Made by a program: the position numbers and the translations under genes. A stretch of 64,000 bases of DNA from Paenibacillus planticolens (lineage in GTDB: Bacteria > Bacillota > Bacilli > Paenibacillales > NBRC-103111): the NCBI RefSeq assembly GCF_013141725.1, contig NZ_WHNZ01000040.1:1-64000 (forward strand), written 5' to 3'. The notes below the pieces were generated by a model that saw nothing but the letters and a program-made list of their open reading frames with translations, made no database searches and had not been told where the DNA came from. Shown piece after piece: positions 16,536 to 24,257 of the stretch. Position 1 is the first letter of the stretch. Each line of letters opens with the position of its first letter.

Positions 16536-17303
16536 CTACGTACTTGGGGTTAGAACCGTCTTTAATTTCACGATAGCCCGCTTCTGAATACGCGAGACGC
16601 TCATCTGGGATATCCCCAGTTGATCGGCAATGTGACGCTGCGATTGTCCCTCCTGATAGATGAGATGAATGACTTTCCGTTCTTCCTCTTTCAGGCAGGT
16701 CATCGCCTCTTCCAGATCCATGCGCCTTTCCAGCGAATGATAGTCATCGGTTGAGCCGGCAATCATATCGCCGAGCGTCGCGCTGTCCCCCTCATTGCTT
16801 AGCGGAGTATCCAGCGAAGTGTAATGATAATAATCGCGGCCAGCCAGAATCTCAATCGTCTCTTCCGTGCTCAGCTCCAAATAAGCCGCCATTTCGTCCA
16901 TATTCGGCGAACGTTCGAGCTTGACCGTGAGTTCATCCAGAGCACGCTGAACAAGAGCGCCCTTCTCCTTAATACGTCTTGGAACTTGTATGTACCATGA
17001 TTTGTCACGTAAATAATTTTTCAGGTGACCGATCAAGCTTTTCATCGCATAAGCCTCAAAAGGGGTATCGAGCGTGCTGTCATACTGGGTGAACAGCCGT
17101 AACAACGACATCTGCCCGACTTGAAACAGGTCTTCATATAAATCAGGACGGCTCCGTGACATTTTGCCGACTGCCATACGAACAATAGGTTCATAGTGCA
17201 GCAGCAATGCCGTAGCCGTCTCTTCACAACCTGTCTCTTTATAAATTTTCATTTTCACATACATGTCATATAGAGGCTTGGAAGATGATGCATTCACATT
17301 CAT
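16536..17303 (-). CDS. sigB: RNA polymerase sigma factor SigB
   Basis: A 255-residue group 3 sigma factor of the B/F/G family: region 2 (HYEPIVRMAVGKM, DLFQVGQMSLLRLFTQYD, YAMKSLIGHLKNYLRD), region 3 (VPRRIKEKGALVQRALDELT, EMAAYLELSTEE) and region 4 (LKEEERKVIHLIYQEG, RHIADQLGISQMSVSRIQKRA). It follows rsbW with an ATGA overlap, the arrangement typical of SigB and SigF operons. The surrounding stress genes and the promoter motifs favour SigB over SigF (no SpoIIAA/AB sequence features are diagnostic). Direct binding to RsbW is expected to hold it inactive until stress. Confidence 0.9.
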   Translation of the reverse strand: MNVNASSSKPLYDMYVKMKIYKETGCEETATALLLHYEPIVRMAVGKMSRSRPDLYEDLFQVGQMSLLRLFTQYDSTLDTPFEAYAMKSLIGHLKNYLRDKSWYIQVPRRIKEKGALVQRALDELTVKLERSPNMDEMAAYLELSTEETIEILAGRDYYHYTSLDTPLSNEGDSATLGDMIAGSTDDYHSLERRMDLEEAMTCLKEEERKVIHLIYQEGQSQRHIADQLGISQMSVSRIQKRAIVKLKTVLTPST

Positions 17304-17758
17304 ACCATTTCCTCTTTTCTGTCCAGCTGCCCTGCCAACTGCTTTTTCAAAACAACCTCCGTGCCTTTGCCGCTGTGCGTAAGCACCTGGACATCGTCCA
17401 TCAATGCTTGCATCAGGAACAGGCCTAAGCCCCCCACCGATGCCTCACGAATGGATTTATGATGCAAAGCAACCTCCTCGGAATCAGTCTGTACATAATG
17501 AAAGCTGCTGCCTTCATCCTTAACGGTGATTTGCAAAAAGCCATCCTGCTGCTCGAACTGAATATCTACCGTTCCTGACTGATCGTGCGCATATGCATGG
17601 AGGATCGCATTGTTGCAAGCTTCTGCTACAGCTACTTTCATATCTTCAATATCCTCGAACGAAAATCCCGCTTTAGAGGCCACACCGTATAAAGCAAGTC
17701 GAACAATATCCAAATATTCCGCCTGTGCAGGGATCGTAAGGCCGATGTAGGGTCTCAT
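17300..17758 (-). CDS. rsbW: Anti-sigma factor and serine kinase RsbW
   Basis: A 152-residue GHKL-fold protein that binds SigB or phosphorylates RsbV. The N box is AEACNNAILHAY, followed by the DEGSSF and GGLGLFLMQALMDDV motifs of the ATP lid. Overlaps rsbV and sigB by four bases each (ATGA), so the three are translationally coupled. The paralogue RsbW2 at 19701-20123 shares the long block EYLDIVRLxLYGxASKxGFS and the same motifs. Confidence 0.92.
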   Translation of the reverse strand: MRPYIGLTIPAQAEYLDIVRLALYGVASKAGFSFEDIEDMKVAVAEACNNAILHAYAHDQSGTVDIQFEQQDGFLQITVKDEGSSFHYVQTDSEEVALHHKSIREASVGGLGLFLMQALMDDVQVLTHSGKGTEVVLKKQLAGQLDRKEEMV

Positions 17759-18123
17759 ATTATTTCTTCTTTCCTTTCTGCTTTTCCTTGATTATCCGTT
17801 TGCAGCTCACCGTTCACGAAATAACGGGCAACGCCGGTGATTTCGAACAAACGCTGAATTCTGGACGGGATATGCTGAATGCTGAAAGCAGCGCCTATCG
17901 CGGCTCTTACTTTGAGCACACAGACGAGAATGCCGATGCCGGTGCTGTCAATGTAGCGCAGCTCCTTTAAATCTAAAGTAAGGTGCTGATCGCCTTGCGT
18001 GACGACGGAGTCCAGAACGGCCGCCAGTTCGGGTGCTGCAGACAAATCAAGCTCCCCACTTAAGTATATGATATTTTCTTTCCCATTCGATTGTTTGTAG
18101 ACGGTAAATTTACGTATATGCAC
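17755..18123 (-). CDS. rsbV: Anti-anti-sigma factor RsbV
   Basis: A 122-residue STAS-domain antagonist. The strand-helix pattern GELDLSAAPEL ... LTLDLKELRYIDSTGIGILV is standard; Ser60 in DSTGIG is the expected target of RsbW. Dephosphorylated RsbV sequesters RsbW and frees SigB. It lies 15 bases after the DUF948 gene and overlaps rsbW by four bases. Confidence 0.92.
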   Translation of the reverse strand: MHIRKFTVYKQSNGKENIIYLSGELDLSAAPELAAVLDSVVTQGDQHLTLDLKELRYIDSTGIGILVCVLKVRAAIGAAFSIQHIPSRIQRLFEITGVARYFVNGELQTDNQGKAERKEEII

Positions 18124-18138
18124 AAAGACGGCTCCTCT

Positions 18139-18600
18139 CTATTCCATGCTGCTTATCGGCGATTTTTTCGTTTTTAATTTCTTCCACATTTCCATCGAAA
18201 TGGCCGCGCCATGCAAAATGGTCTGCCATCGCTGGCTGAGCGTCGGCGATTCTTCCGTCATCCGCGTTTGTTTCACCGCATCGATGAAGCCTGTGGCGGA
18301 TTGTTTCACGGAAGACGTGAGTTCGTGGATAACCTGACCGACATCATTCACAGAGCTAAACAGATGATTAAGCTTAGCCAGCTTGGCACGAACATCTATG
18401 GCCATCTCATTGGTATTGAGAATAACATCCTGCACTTCCGAAGAAATTTGTGTGACCTCATCCTTCATTTGCCCCATCGTCAGCGTGATCTGATCCAAAG
18501 AAAGCTTCAGTGCTTTCAACGTTTGAATCAAATAGAAGACAAGGAATACGAAGGCTGTGGCAGCAAGGACTGCGCTCAATTGGACTAACATTTCAATCAC
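18139..18600 (-). CDS. DUF948-family general stress protein
   Basis: First gene of the DUF948-rsbV-rsbW-sigB operon. A 153-residue protein with one N-terminal membrane segment (AAFVFLVFYLIQTLK) and a long coiled coil (LDQITLTMGQMKDEVTQISSEVQDVILNT region), matching the DUF948/YtxG family. In B. subtilis YtxG is itself a SigB regulon member encoded beside YtxH. AGGGGTGATTGAA precedes the ATG. Role unknown; probably a cytosolic coiled coil tethered to the membrane. Confidence 0.8.
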   Translation of the reverse strand: MIEMLVQLSAVLAATAFVFLVFYLIQTLKALKLSLDQITLTMGQMKDEVTQISSEVQDVILNTNEMAIDVRAKLAKLNHLFSSVNDVGQVIHELTSSVKQSATGFIDAVKQTRMTEESPTLSQRWQTILHGAAISMEMWKKLKTKKSPISSME

Positions 18601-18624
18601 CCCTGTTTGCTTGATTACTTATAG

Positions 18625-18650
18625 TTACCCTCTTGTTCCGCAAACGAAAC
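18625..18650 (-). promoter_or_regulatory. SigB-like promoter of the sigB operon
   Basis: Minus strand GTTTCG-N14-GGGTAA ending 24 bases before the DUF948 ATG. It fits the SigB consensus GTTTAA-N14-GGGTAT and would give autoregulation. It is divergent from the dps promoter 36 bases away. Confidence 0.65.
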
Positions 18651-18686
18651 AGCCTTAGTTTAAAAGTTCAAAAGTTCTCCTATTCC

Positions 18687-18712
18687 GTTTCAGAAGAGGC
18701 AAGTCCGGGTAA
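18687..18712 (+). promoter_or_regulatory. SigB-like promoter of dps
   Basis: GTTTCA (18687-18692), 14 bp, GGGTAA (18707-18712), 44 bases before the dps ATG. dps is a classical SigB-dependent gene in B. subtilis. Confidence 0.7.
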
Positions 18713-18756
18713 TTATAGGATATCAAGCCATCACAATTGAAATGGAGGAATTTCCC

Positions 18757-19215
18757 ATGGTGAAAACCGCAATGAAAGTTACTGCCATTACAGAGCTATT
18801 AGACAAGCAGGTCGCTAACTTCTCAATTCTTTATATGAAACTGCATAACTATCACTGGTATGTAAAAGGCGACAATTTCTTCACGCTGCATGTAAAATTC
18901 GAAGAGTTGTACCAGGAAGCTGCACAGCATCTGGACGTCATCGCGGAGCGGATGCTTTCACTGCGCGCCGTACCGACAGCTACCTTGCAGGAGCATCTGG
19001 AGCTGGCCTCCGTCAAAGAGGCCGGCCAAGGAGCTTCTGCAGGAGATATGGTGAAGCAGCTGGCAAGCGACTTCTCCCTGATCTGCTCTGAGCTTACAGA
19101 GGGCATCGCGCTTGCCGAAGAAAGCAAGGACCAGCCGACGGCTGATATGCTGATTGGGATTCGGGCCTCGCTGGAGAAGACGGGCTGGATGCTGGAGGCT
19201 TTCCTCGGGCGCTAA
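18757..19215 (+). CDS. dps: Dps-family DNA-protecting ferritin
   Basis: A 152-residue miniferritin that oxidises and stores iron and protects DNA in stress. The intersubunit ferroxidase ligands are visible in LHNYHWYVKGDNFFTLHVKFEELY (first His pair and the DxxxE) around residues 27-55, followed by the DVIAERMLSLRAVP helix. GGAGG is nine bases before the ATG at 18757; the upstream ATG at 18742 overlaps that ribosome site. Its own SigB-like promoter and terminator make it a single-gene unit divergent from the sigB operon. Confidence 0.94.
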   Translation: MVKTAMKVTAITELLDKQVANFSILYMKLHNYHWYVKGDNFFTLHVKFEELYQEAAQHLDVIAERMLSLRAVPTATLQEHLELASVKEAGQGASAGDMVKQLASDFSLICSELTEGIALAEESKDQPTADMLIGIRASLEKTGWMLEAFLGR

Positions 19216-19229
19216 AGGAAGTACAAATG

Positions 19230-19275
19230 GGGCTGTCTCTAAAGGTCAGGAATGACCTTGGGGATAGCCCTTTTG
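19230..19275 (+). terminator. Intrinsic terminator after dps
   Basis: Stem GGGCTGTCTCTAAAGGTCA with TGACCTTGGGGATAGCCC (G-U pairs) followed by T. The inner AAAGGTCAGNAATGACCT block recurs in the xylA terminator at 43501-43543. Confidence 0.8.
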
Positions 19276-19297
19276 GTTTTGGATATATGGCGCGAGT

Positions 19298-19475
19298 GGG
19301 AACAATGATCCCCTATTTCTCGAAAAGTCGACATTTTTCAGGTTATAGGGAACTACGATCCTCTATTTTAAGCATTCTGCCAGAATGGGAGCTTTTCTTG
19401 GAGAATAAGACCCTGGAGTTCCGTCTGCAGCCAAGAAACAGCCCAGTTAGCAAAGATAGCGCCCTATAGTTCCCA
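19298..19475. repeat. Dispersed palindromic repeat, locus B
   Basis: Two forward units (19298-19320, 19347-19369) and two inverted units (19401-19423, 19452-19475) of the GGGAACTACAG...CTATTT family, between convergent dps and rsbW2. Confidence 0.8.
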
Positions 19476-19571
19476 CAACTTTGCCTGTCCATGCCTAGAG
19501 GAGGCCATTTCCTCAAAACCGCAGGACCAAGTTGGCAGCATACCCAAGAAAGAAGCAATCAGCGCCAAAAG

Positions 19572-19609
19572 TAAAGGAGCTAAGCACATATAGTTGCTTA
19601 GCTCCTTTA
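19572..19609. terminator. Bidirectional intrinsic terminator
   Basis: Perfect 15 bp stem (19572-19586 with 19595-19609), 8-base loop. T-rich flanks are modest on both sides. It most likely ends the glgC-rsbV2-rsbW2 unit. Confidence 0.75.
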
Positions 19610-19700
19610 ACATTCAACTAGTCACTTTTTTCTACCCGCATACCTTCGGGACAGCCTCGCTGAGCCACTCGGTCATACCTGACCTCATGAGACCTCCCCT

Positions 19701-20123
19701 TTACTTTTGTACATATTTAACGAGTGTGACTTCAGTGCCTTGATCCGTATTCACAGTCACCTCATCCATCAGCGCTTGCATTAAGTACATGCCGAGGCCT
19801 CCGGACTGCAGTTCACTAAGCGATTGGCCCACCGGGGGTTCCGCACGCCCGTTCTTCGCTTCGTAATCAAAACCAGGACCGTCATCCTTCACTTTCACGG
19901 TCAGCTTGCCGTCTCCCAGCTCATAACTAATCTGGATCTGCCCCAGACTGGCTGACGTCTCTCCATGAAGCACGGCATTGTTGCAGGCTTCCGAAACCGC
20001 TACTTTCATATCCTCAATGTCCTCATAGGAGAAGCCCAGCTTAGAGGCAATTCCATAGAGACTGAGTCTGACGATATCCAAATACTCCGCTGCTGCGGGT
20101 ATGTGCAGACGTACGACATTCAT
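19701..20123 (-). CDS. Second RsbW-type anti-sigma/serine kinase
   Basis: A 140-residue paralogue of RsbW, with intact N box (SEACNNAVLHG), DDGPGFDY and GGLGMYLMQALMDEV. It lacks the C-terminal tail of RsbW. It overlaps its antagonist gene by four bases (ATGA) but has no sigma gene behind it, so it may be a second inhibitor of SigB, act on a distant sigma factor, or control a non-sigma target such as the neighbouring glgC product. Ordinary codon use; no sign of decay. Confidence 0.88.
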   Translation of the reverse strand: MNVVRLHIPAAAEYLDIVRLSLYGIASKLGFSYEDIEDMKVAVSEACNNAVLHGETSASLGQIQISYELGDGKLTVKVKDDGPGFDYEAKNGRAEPPVGQSLSELQSGGLGMYLMQALMDEVTVNTDQGTEVTLVKYVQK

Positions 20124-20452
20124 GCGCTTCCTTCGATCCCTTCGTTCAGAAATCCGGAGATGCCCGTAAGGTCAAAGAGCCGTTTAATACCGGACGGAAT
20201 ATGCCGCACAGCGAACGGCACCTTCAGCTCATCGCGAATTTTCAAAGCGGAGACCATGATACCGATCCCCGTGCTGTCGATATATGTTAACTTACCTACG
20301 TCTAGAATCAACGCTTTATCAGTCCGATGAACCACCGCTTCAAGCGCATGGCGGAACTTCAATGCCGCAGCCAAGTCAAGTTCCCCACGGATATGAAGCT
20401 GTATAGATTTCTCTAATTCTTCTTGGTCAATTTGGAACTTTTCTGCTGGCAT
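20120..20452 (-). CDS. Second RsbV-type STAS antagonist
   Basis: A 110-residue STAS protein with GELDLAAALKF ... LILDVGKLTYIDSTGIGIMVSALKIR; Ser60 in DSTGIG is in the same place as in RsbV. The ATG at 20452 follows AAAAGGAG; the frame from 20515 (GTG) would be out of reach of that site. It follows glgC by 114 bases with only a weak hairpin (CCGGGAGACCCGG) between, so it may be in the same transcript. Confidence 0.88.
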   Translation of the reverse strand: MPAEKFQIDQEELEKSIQLHIRGELDLAAALKFRHALEAVVHRTDKALILDVGKLTYIDSTGIGIMVSALKIRDELKVPFAVRHIPSGIKRLFDLTGISGFLNEGIEGSA

Positions 20453-20566
20453 GAGCCACACTCCTTTTAAGTGATTTGCTCTTTTAAGTGTAACAAGCAC
20501 CTCAGCTTTACACAAGCTTCACATCTAAAGGCCGGGTCTCCCGGACATTTTCACCTGGATATAAGC

Positions 20567-21757
20567 TTAAATGAAATTCAGCCTCGTACCGGTCAGCTTT
20601 ACAGGTATGGAGGCCGAATAATGCCGTCCGATGACGGTGTTTTCACCCACTACAGTGATACCCGGATCCCCCGGCATGCCTACGATCGCGCCATCTTTAA
20701 TAATCGAGCCTTCGCCGATAATCGCATTAAGAATAAGCGCATGCCTCCCGATTTGAACGCCCGGCATAATGACGCTGTTAAGCACCCGGCTGTGCTCGCC
20801 GACCGTCACCCCATCGAACAGAACGGAATGACTGACATTGCCGTAGATGGAGACGCCGTCTCCAAGCTCCGCATGATGAACCCGCGCATCCAGAGCTACA
20901 TAATTCTGGGAAAGGTTGCGTTTTGTCGTCAGCACAGGCCATGCCTCATGATTCAATTGCAGTCTCGGATGATAATCAAGCAAATCCATATGAGATTCCC
21001 AGAGGCTTTCGATCGTGCCCACATCCTTCCAATAGCCTTCAAAAGGATAAGCGGACACATGCGCACCCGAAGCCAGCAGTCCGGGAATAATATCACGGCC
21101 AAAATCATGGCTCGACGCCTGATCTGCCTCATCCTGCTCCAAACAGGACTGCAGCACCTCCCAGTTAAATATATAAATGCCCATGGATGCTAAATTGCTG
21201 GCCGGTTTGAGCGGCTTCTCCGCAAAGGCGGTAATCCGGTGCTGCTCATCTGCGCTAACAATGCCAAAGCGGCTCGCCTCCTCCCATTTCACAGGCATAA
21301 CCGAAAGCGTAGCATCCGCGCCGGTTGCCTGATGATGCGCCAGCAAAGTCCGGTAATCCATGTTATAGATATGATCGCCAGACAAAATTAGCACATAGCT
21401 CGGTTTATGTTCCCTCAAAAAGGCTAAGTTCTGATAAATGGCATCTGCGGTCCCCGAATAGGCATTGGGCGCACCGGCCTCCCGCTCCAAAATGGATATG
21501 CCACCACCGCAGCCCTCCACTGCCCAAACGTCCCCGCTTCCGATATGGGCATGCAGCACGGCAGGCTTATACTGCGTCATCACGCCGACGGTACCGATTC
21601 CTGAATGGCGGCAGTTGCTTAAAGCGAAATCAATCATCCGGTATTTCCCACCATAATGTACTGCCGGCTTCGCCATTTGCTGCGTTAACGGACGAAGCCT
21701 GCTGCCCTCGCCGCCAGCTAGCAGCATGGCTACACATTCTTGTTTCTTCATCTTCAT
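20567..21757 (-). CDS. glgC: Glucose-1-phosphate adenylyltransferase
   Basis: Makes ADP-glucose from glucose 1-phosphate and ATP, the committed step of bacterial glycogen synthesis. A 396-residue product with the nucleotidyltransferase N-terminus (MLLAGGEGSRLRPLT, KPAVHYGGKYRMIDFALSN), the GGGISILE-type and GTADAIYQN segments, LILSGDHIYNMDY, the FAEKP motif and GYWKDVGT, and a C-terminal left-handed beta helix. The ATG at 21757 follows GGAAGG. No glgA, glgB, glgD or glgP is in the window, so it is a lone gene attached to RsbV2/RsbW2 behind a SigB-like promoter, which suggests stress-timed glycogen or osmoprotective polysaccharide storage. Confidence 0.94.
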   Translation of the reverse strand: MKMKKQECVAMLLAGGEGSRLRPLTQQMAKPAVHYGGKYRMIDFALSNCRHSGIGTVGVMTQYKPAVLHAHIGSGDVWAVEGCGGGISILEREAGAPNAYSGTADAIYQNLAFLREHKPSYVLILSGDHIYNMDYRTLLAHHQATGADATLSVMPVKWEEASRFGIVSADEQHRITAFAEKPLKPASNLASMGIYIFNWEVLQSCLEQDEADQASSHDFGRDIIPGLLASGAHVSAYPFEGYWKDVGTIESLWESHMDLLDYHPRLQLNHEAWPVLTTKRNLSQNYVALDARVHHAELGDGVSIYGNVSHSVLFDGVTVGEHSRVLNSVIMPGVQIGRHALILNAIIGEGSIIKDGAIVGMPGDPGITVVGENTVIGRHYSASIPVKLTGTRLNFI

Positions 21758-21823
21758 CTCATCCTTCCGTTTGGATTTATTTGAAAATGACAGCCGCCCT
21801 GCTGATTGCATTCATAAACGTTA

Positions 21824-21849
21824 TTACACCCATATGCGCCTATTGAAAC
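21824..21849 (-). promoter_or_regulatory. SigB-like promoter of glgC
   Basis: Minus strand GTTTCA-N14-GTGTAA, -10 about 66 bases before the glgC ATG. One mismatch from the dps -10 (GGGTAA). Confidence 0.5.
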
Positions 21850-21854
21850 AAAAA

Positions 21855-21894
21855 ATGCACAAGCTTCCCCATTTTTTGGGGTAAACTTGTGCAT
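21855..21894 (-). terminator. Intrinsic terminator after rsbY
   Basis: Stem ATGCACAAG with CTTGTGCAT around an inner CCCC/GGGG pairing, followed by T on the minus strand. It separates the RsbY-like gene from glgC. Confidence 0.85.
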
Positions 21895-21922
21895 GTATTC
21901 TTTTTGTCCACAGGTGCAGCGG

Positions 21923-23068
21923 TTACGGAATACTGACCATGACCAAACATATGTCGTCTTGCGGCGATCCGTTTTTATCATTCGGATAGATGCGTTCCAC
22001 TAAATCATCAGGATCGTGGGCTTCTGCGGACTGCAAGCCTTGCTTGATTTTCGCGGTGCCATCCTGCTCCTCATCATCGAGCCATTCCGACAAACCGTCT
22101 GTAAATAAAACAATGCGAGCTTCTCGGTCGTAACGAATCACGCCTTTTGTCACATCAATTCCTTCAAAAAAGCCAATAGCACAGCAGCCCTCCGTCAACA
22201 GTTTGATCTCGCCGTCCAACATCGCAAGGCCTGGCGGGTGCCCCGCATTCACATACTCTATCGTGCGCTGTTCCGTATCCAGAACCATGTAGATCGCCGT
22301 AAAATAATAATTGATCAAACTATCCGATTGATGCAGTTGATGCATTCGCCCGTTCAGCTCGCGGATAACACCTTCCGGATCGCAAATCTGCGTAATCGTA
22401 TCCTTCAAAGCCGAGTAAATGTACATGCACACAAGCGAAGACGAAATCCCGTGTCCCATCATGTCCAGCAAAATAATGCCATACCGGTTCGGCCCAATCG
22501 GATACCATGCGTAGAAGTCCCCTGCCAGTTCGGACGAGGGCTTATACACCGCAGAGATATGGATATCCTCCTTCTCGATCGGATGGCTGAGCACGCTGCG
22601 CTGAACCTGTTTTGCCAAATCCAGCTCATATTTTATCCGCTTATCCCGCTCTTTGTGCCAATCCTTCTCATATTTCAAACGGAGCGTCGAACGGATTCGG
22701 GCAAGCAGTTCCACCCTATTAATCGGCTTCATGACATAATCGAGCGCCCCCGCATCTAACGCTTCCGCAAGCTTATTGGAATCTCCCATCGCCGTTACGA
22801 AAATAATCGGGATATCCCGCAGCCTTTCGTCCGCTTGAATCGTGCGGCAGGCTTCCACCCCATCGATTTCAGGCATCATCATATCCATCAAAATCAAATC
22901 CACCGGCACCTCTGCCGGATGGGGCGAATTCATATCTAATAAGTCATACAGCTCTTTCGCCGAAGACGCCATCAAGAGATCCGTGTACCCGGCTTTGAGC
23001 AAAATTTTTTCGATAATCAGCAAATTGGTCGCGTTGTCGTCCACAATGACAATACCCATCGTCGTCAT
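21923..23068 (-). CDS. rsbY: Response regulator with PP2C-type phosphatase, RsbY-like
   Basis: A 381-residue protein: receiver domain (VIVDDNATN, phospho-Asp62 in LILMDMMMPEIDG, T in FVTAMGD, KPI) and a C-terminal PPM/SpoIIE phosphatase (LAGDFYAWYPIGPNRYGIILLDMMGHG, NAGHPPGLAM, FTDGLSEW, DDICLVMV) with the metal-binding Asp residues present. In B. cereus RsbY is phosphorylated through RsbK and dephosphorylates RsbV to release SigB. Here it would join RsbK to RsbV and possibly to RsbV2. The ATG at 23059 is an alternative with better spacing from AGAGGGG. Terminator and SigB-like promoter make it a one-gene unit. Confidence 0.9.
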   Translation of the reverse strand: MTTMGIVIVDDNATNLLIIEKILLKAGYTDLLMASSAKELYDLLDMNSPHPAEVPVDLILMDMMMPEIDGVEACRTIQADERLRDIPIIFVTAMGDSNKLAEALDAGALDYVMKPINRVELLARIRSTLRLKYEKDWHKERDKRIKYELDLAKQVQRSVLSHPIEKEDIHISAVYKPSSELAGDFYAWYPIGPNRYGIILLDMMGHGISSSLVCMYIYSALKDTITQICDPEGVIRELNGRMHQLHQSDSLINYYFTAIYMVLDTEQRTIEYVNAGHPPGLAMLDGEIKLLTEGCCAIGFFEGIDVTKGVIRYDREARIVLFTDGLSEWLDDEEQDGTAKIKQGLQSAEAHDPDDLVERIYPNDKNGSPQDDICLVMVSIP

Positions 23069-23146
23069 AACCCCTCTCGGGTAAAAGTTAGCAGGAACCC
23101 CTCACCTATTTTACCATAGTACAAAAATAAAGATGTTCACTAACTA

Positions 23147-23172
23147 CTACCCGCAAGACGAAAATTTTAATC
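23147..23172 (-). promoter_or_regulatory. SigB-like promoter of rsbY
   Basis: Minus strand GATTAA-N14-GGGTAG, one base off the consensus GTTTAA and GGGTAT in each half, 78 bases before the ATG. Confidence 0.55.
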
Positions 23173-23210
23173 ATCAAAAACAGACATTTTCGACAAAAAC
23201 AGCCCTGGCT

Positions 23211-23236
23211 GTTTCAAAAGCCCGGAATTCGGTTAC
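23211..23236 (+). promoter_or_regulatory. SigB-like promoter of the ytxH unit
   Basis: GTTTCA-N14-GGTTAC, 52 bases before the ATG at 23289. Confidence 0.5.
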
Positions 23237-23288
23237 AAGCAAGTAGGATGCATGACCACCTACACCCTATTTGAAGGAGAGATGACTC

Positions 23289-23684
23289 ATGAGCGAAACA
23301 GTCGAAGCAAACAAAGACGGACTCTGGTTAGGCTTACTAATCGGCGGTGCTGTAGGCGCTGCAGCCTCATTGTTGTTAGCCCCTAAACAGGGGGCGGAAC
23401 TGCGCAGGGATTTATCGAAAACATATCGCACCCTTTATGATAAAACGAGCCGGTTTGCGACAGCCTTAGGTTCAAAAGCACAGGAAATGGCTGCCGACGC
23501 AGGTGACAAAGCCGAAACGGCAGCCGTTAAACTTGGCGAGAAAACACAGGAGATGACGGAGTTGGCCGGTGAGAAAGTGCGAGAGTTTGGCGAGCATGCT
23601 GCCGATAAGGCGCTAGAAATTGGCGAGCAGGCTAGTGACAGAGTGCGGGCGATGGCCGGGATGGCAGGCGATAAGAGGCAATAG
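23289..23684 (+). CDS. ytxH: YtxH-domain general stress protein
   Basis: A 131-residue protein with the YtxH core: hydrophobic GLWLGLLIGGAVGAAASLLLAPKQGAELRRDL (about 11-42), then a long Ala/Glu-rich helix repeating KAxEMAxxAGEK-like units (LEA-like). YtxH proteins are SigB-dependent general-stress proteins in B. subtilis. AAGGAGAGATG precedes the ATG. Likely cotranscribed with the next gene, 43 bases on. Confidence 0.85.
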   Translation: MSETVEANKDGLWLGLLIGGAVGAAASLLLAPKQGAELRRDLSKTYRTLYDKTSRFATALGSKAQEMAADAGDKAETAAVKLGEKTQEMTELAGEKVREFGEHAADKALEIGEQASDRVRAMAGMAGDKRQ

Positions 23685-23727
23685 ACACCAATGCTTCCAG
23701 CTTTCATTTTGAAAGGAGATGTTTGGA

Positions 23728-24141
23728 ATGGATAAAAGCACGCTGCATCGACAGCTGACCGATTTGGGATTGGAACGTGTCGAATACACGGAGAAAGCCG
23801 TCTATCAATTCAATATTTATAGCGAGGCTACGGCGGCCTCCTATCCGCTTACGTTAACGACCCTAACCTCAGAGCACGGAAATACGACCGTACACTTCCA
23901 TGAGGCCGACTTTCCGGAGAATACTTTCGTTCCGCTGGAAGTCCGTCGCGCTGCACTGGACAAGCTGATCGAATTAGAACGGCTGTGCAACGGTTCCTCC
24001 GGCAAATCCTTGGAAGAAGCCAACAATGGCTCCATGGCCCAGGATTTGGATGAAATGAAGAAGCTCGGCAATGAAATGAAACACATGAAGACGAACAGCG
24101 AGCTGTTGGAGAAGAATCTGATCCCCGATCCCATTCAATAA
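23728..24141 (+). CDS. Uncharacterised partner of ytxH
   Basis: Family not recognised. The ATG at 23728 lies nine bases after AAAGGAG; the ATG at 23719 abuts it. The 137-residue product has an N-terminal alpha/beta part (LHRQLTDLGLERVEYTEKAVYQFN) with a ferredoxin-like feel and a charged C-terminal helix (DLDEMKKLGNEMKHMKT). No signal peptide. It shares the promoter and terminator with ytxH, so I infer a stress-regulon protein. Confidence 0.7.
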   Translation: MDKSTLHRQLTDLGLERVEYTEKAVYQFNIYSEATAASYPLTLTTLTSEHGNTTVHFHEADFPENTFVPLEVRRAALDKLIELERLCNGSSGKSLEEANNGSMAQDLDEMKKLGNEMKHMKTNSELLEKNLIPDPIQ

Positions 24142-24144
24142 ACG

Positions 24145-24186
24145 AAAAAGGTTGGACAGGATAGTACCCTGTTCAACCTTTTTTTG
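24145..24186 (+). terminator. Intrinsic terminator
   Basis: Stem AAAAAGGTTG...CAACCTTTTT with inner ACAGG/CCTGT pairing and a run of seven T. Ends the ytxH unit. Confidence 0.85.
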
Positions 24187-24257
24187 GCATTTGGGATTAA
24201 AGAGCACGCGTTGGCTCTATAAACACGCTTACTTTCGGGGAGTGATTCCCTCCCGAA

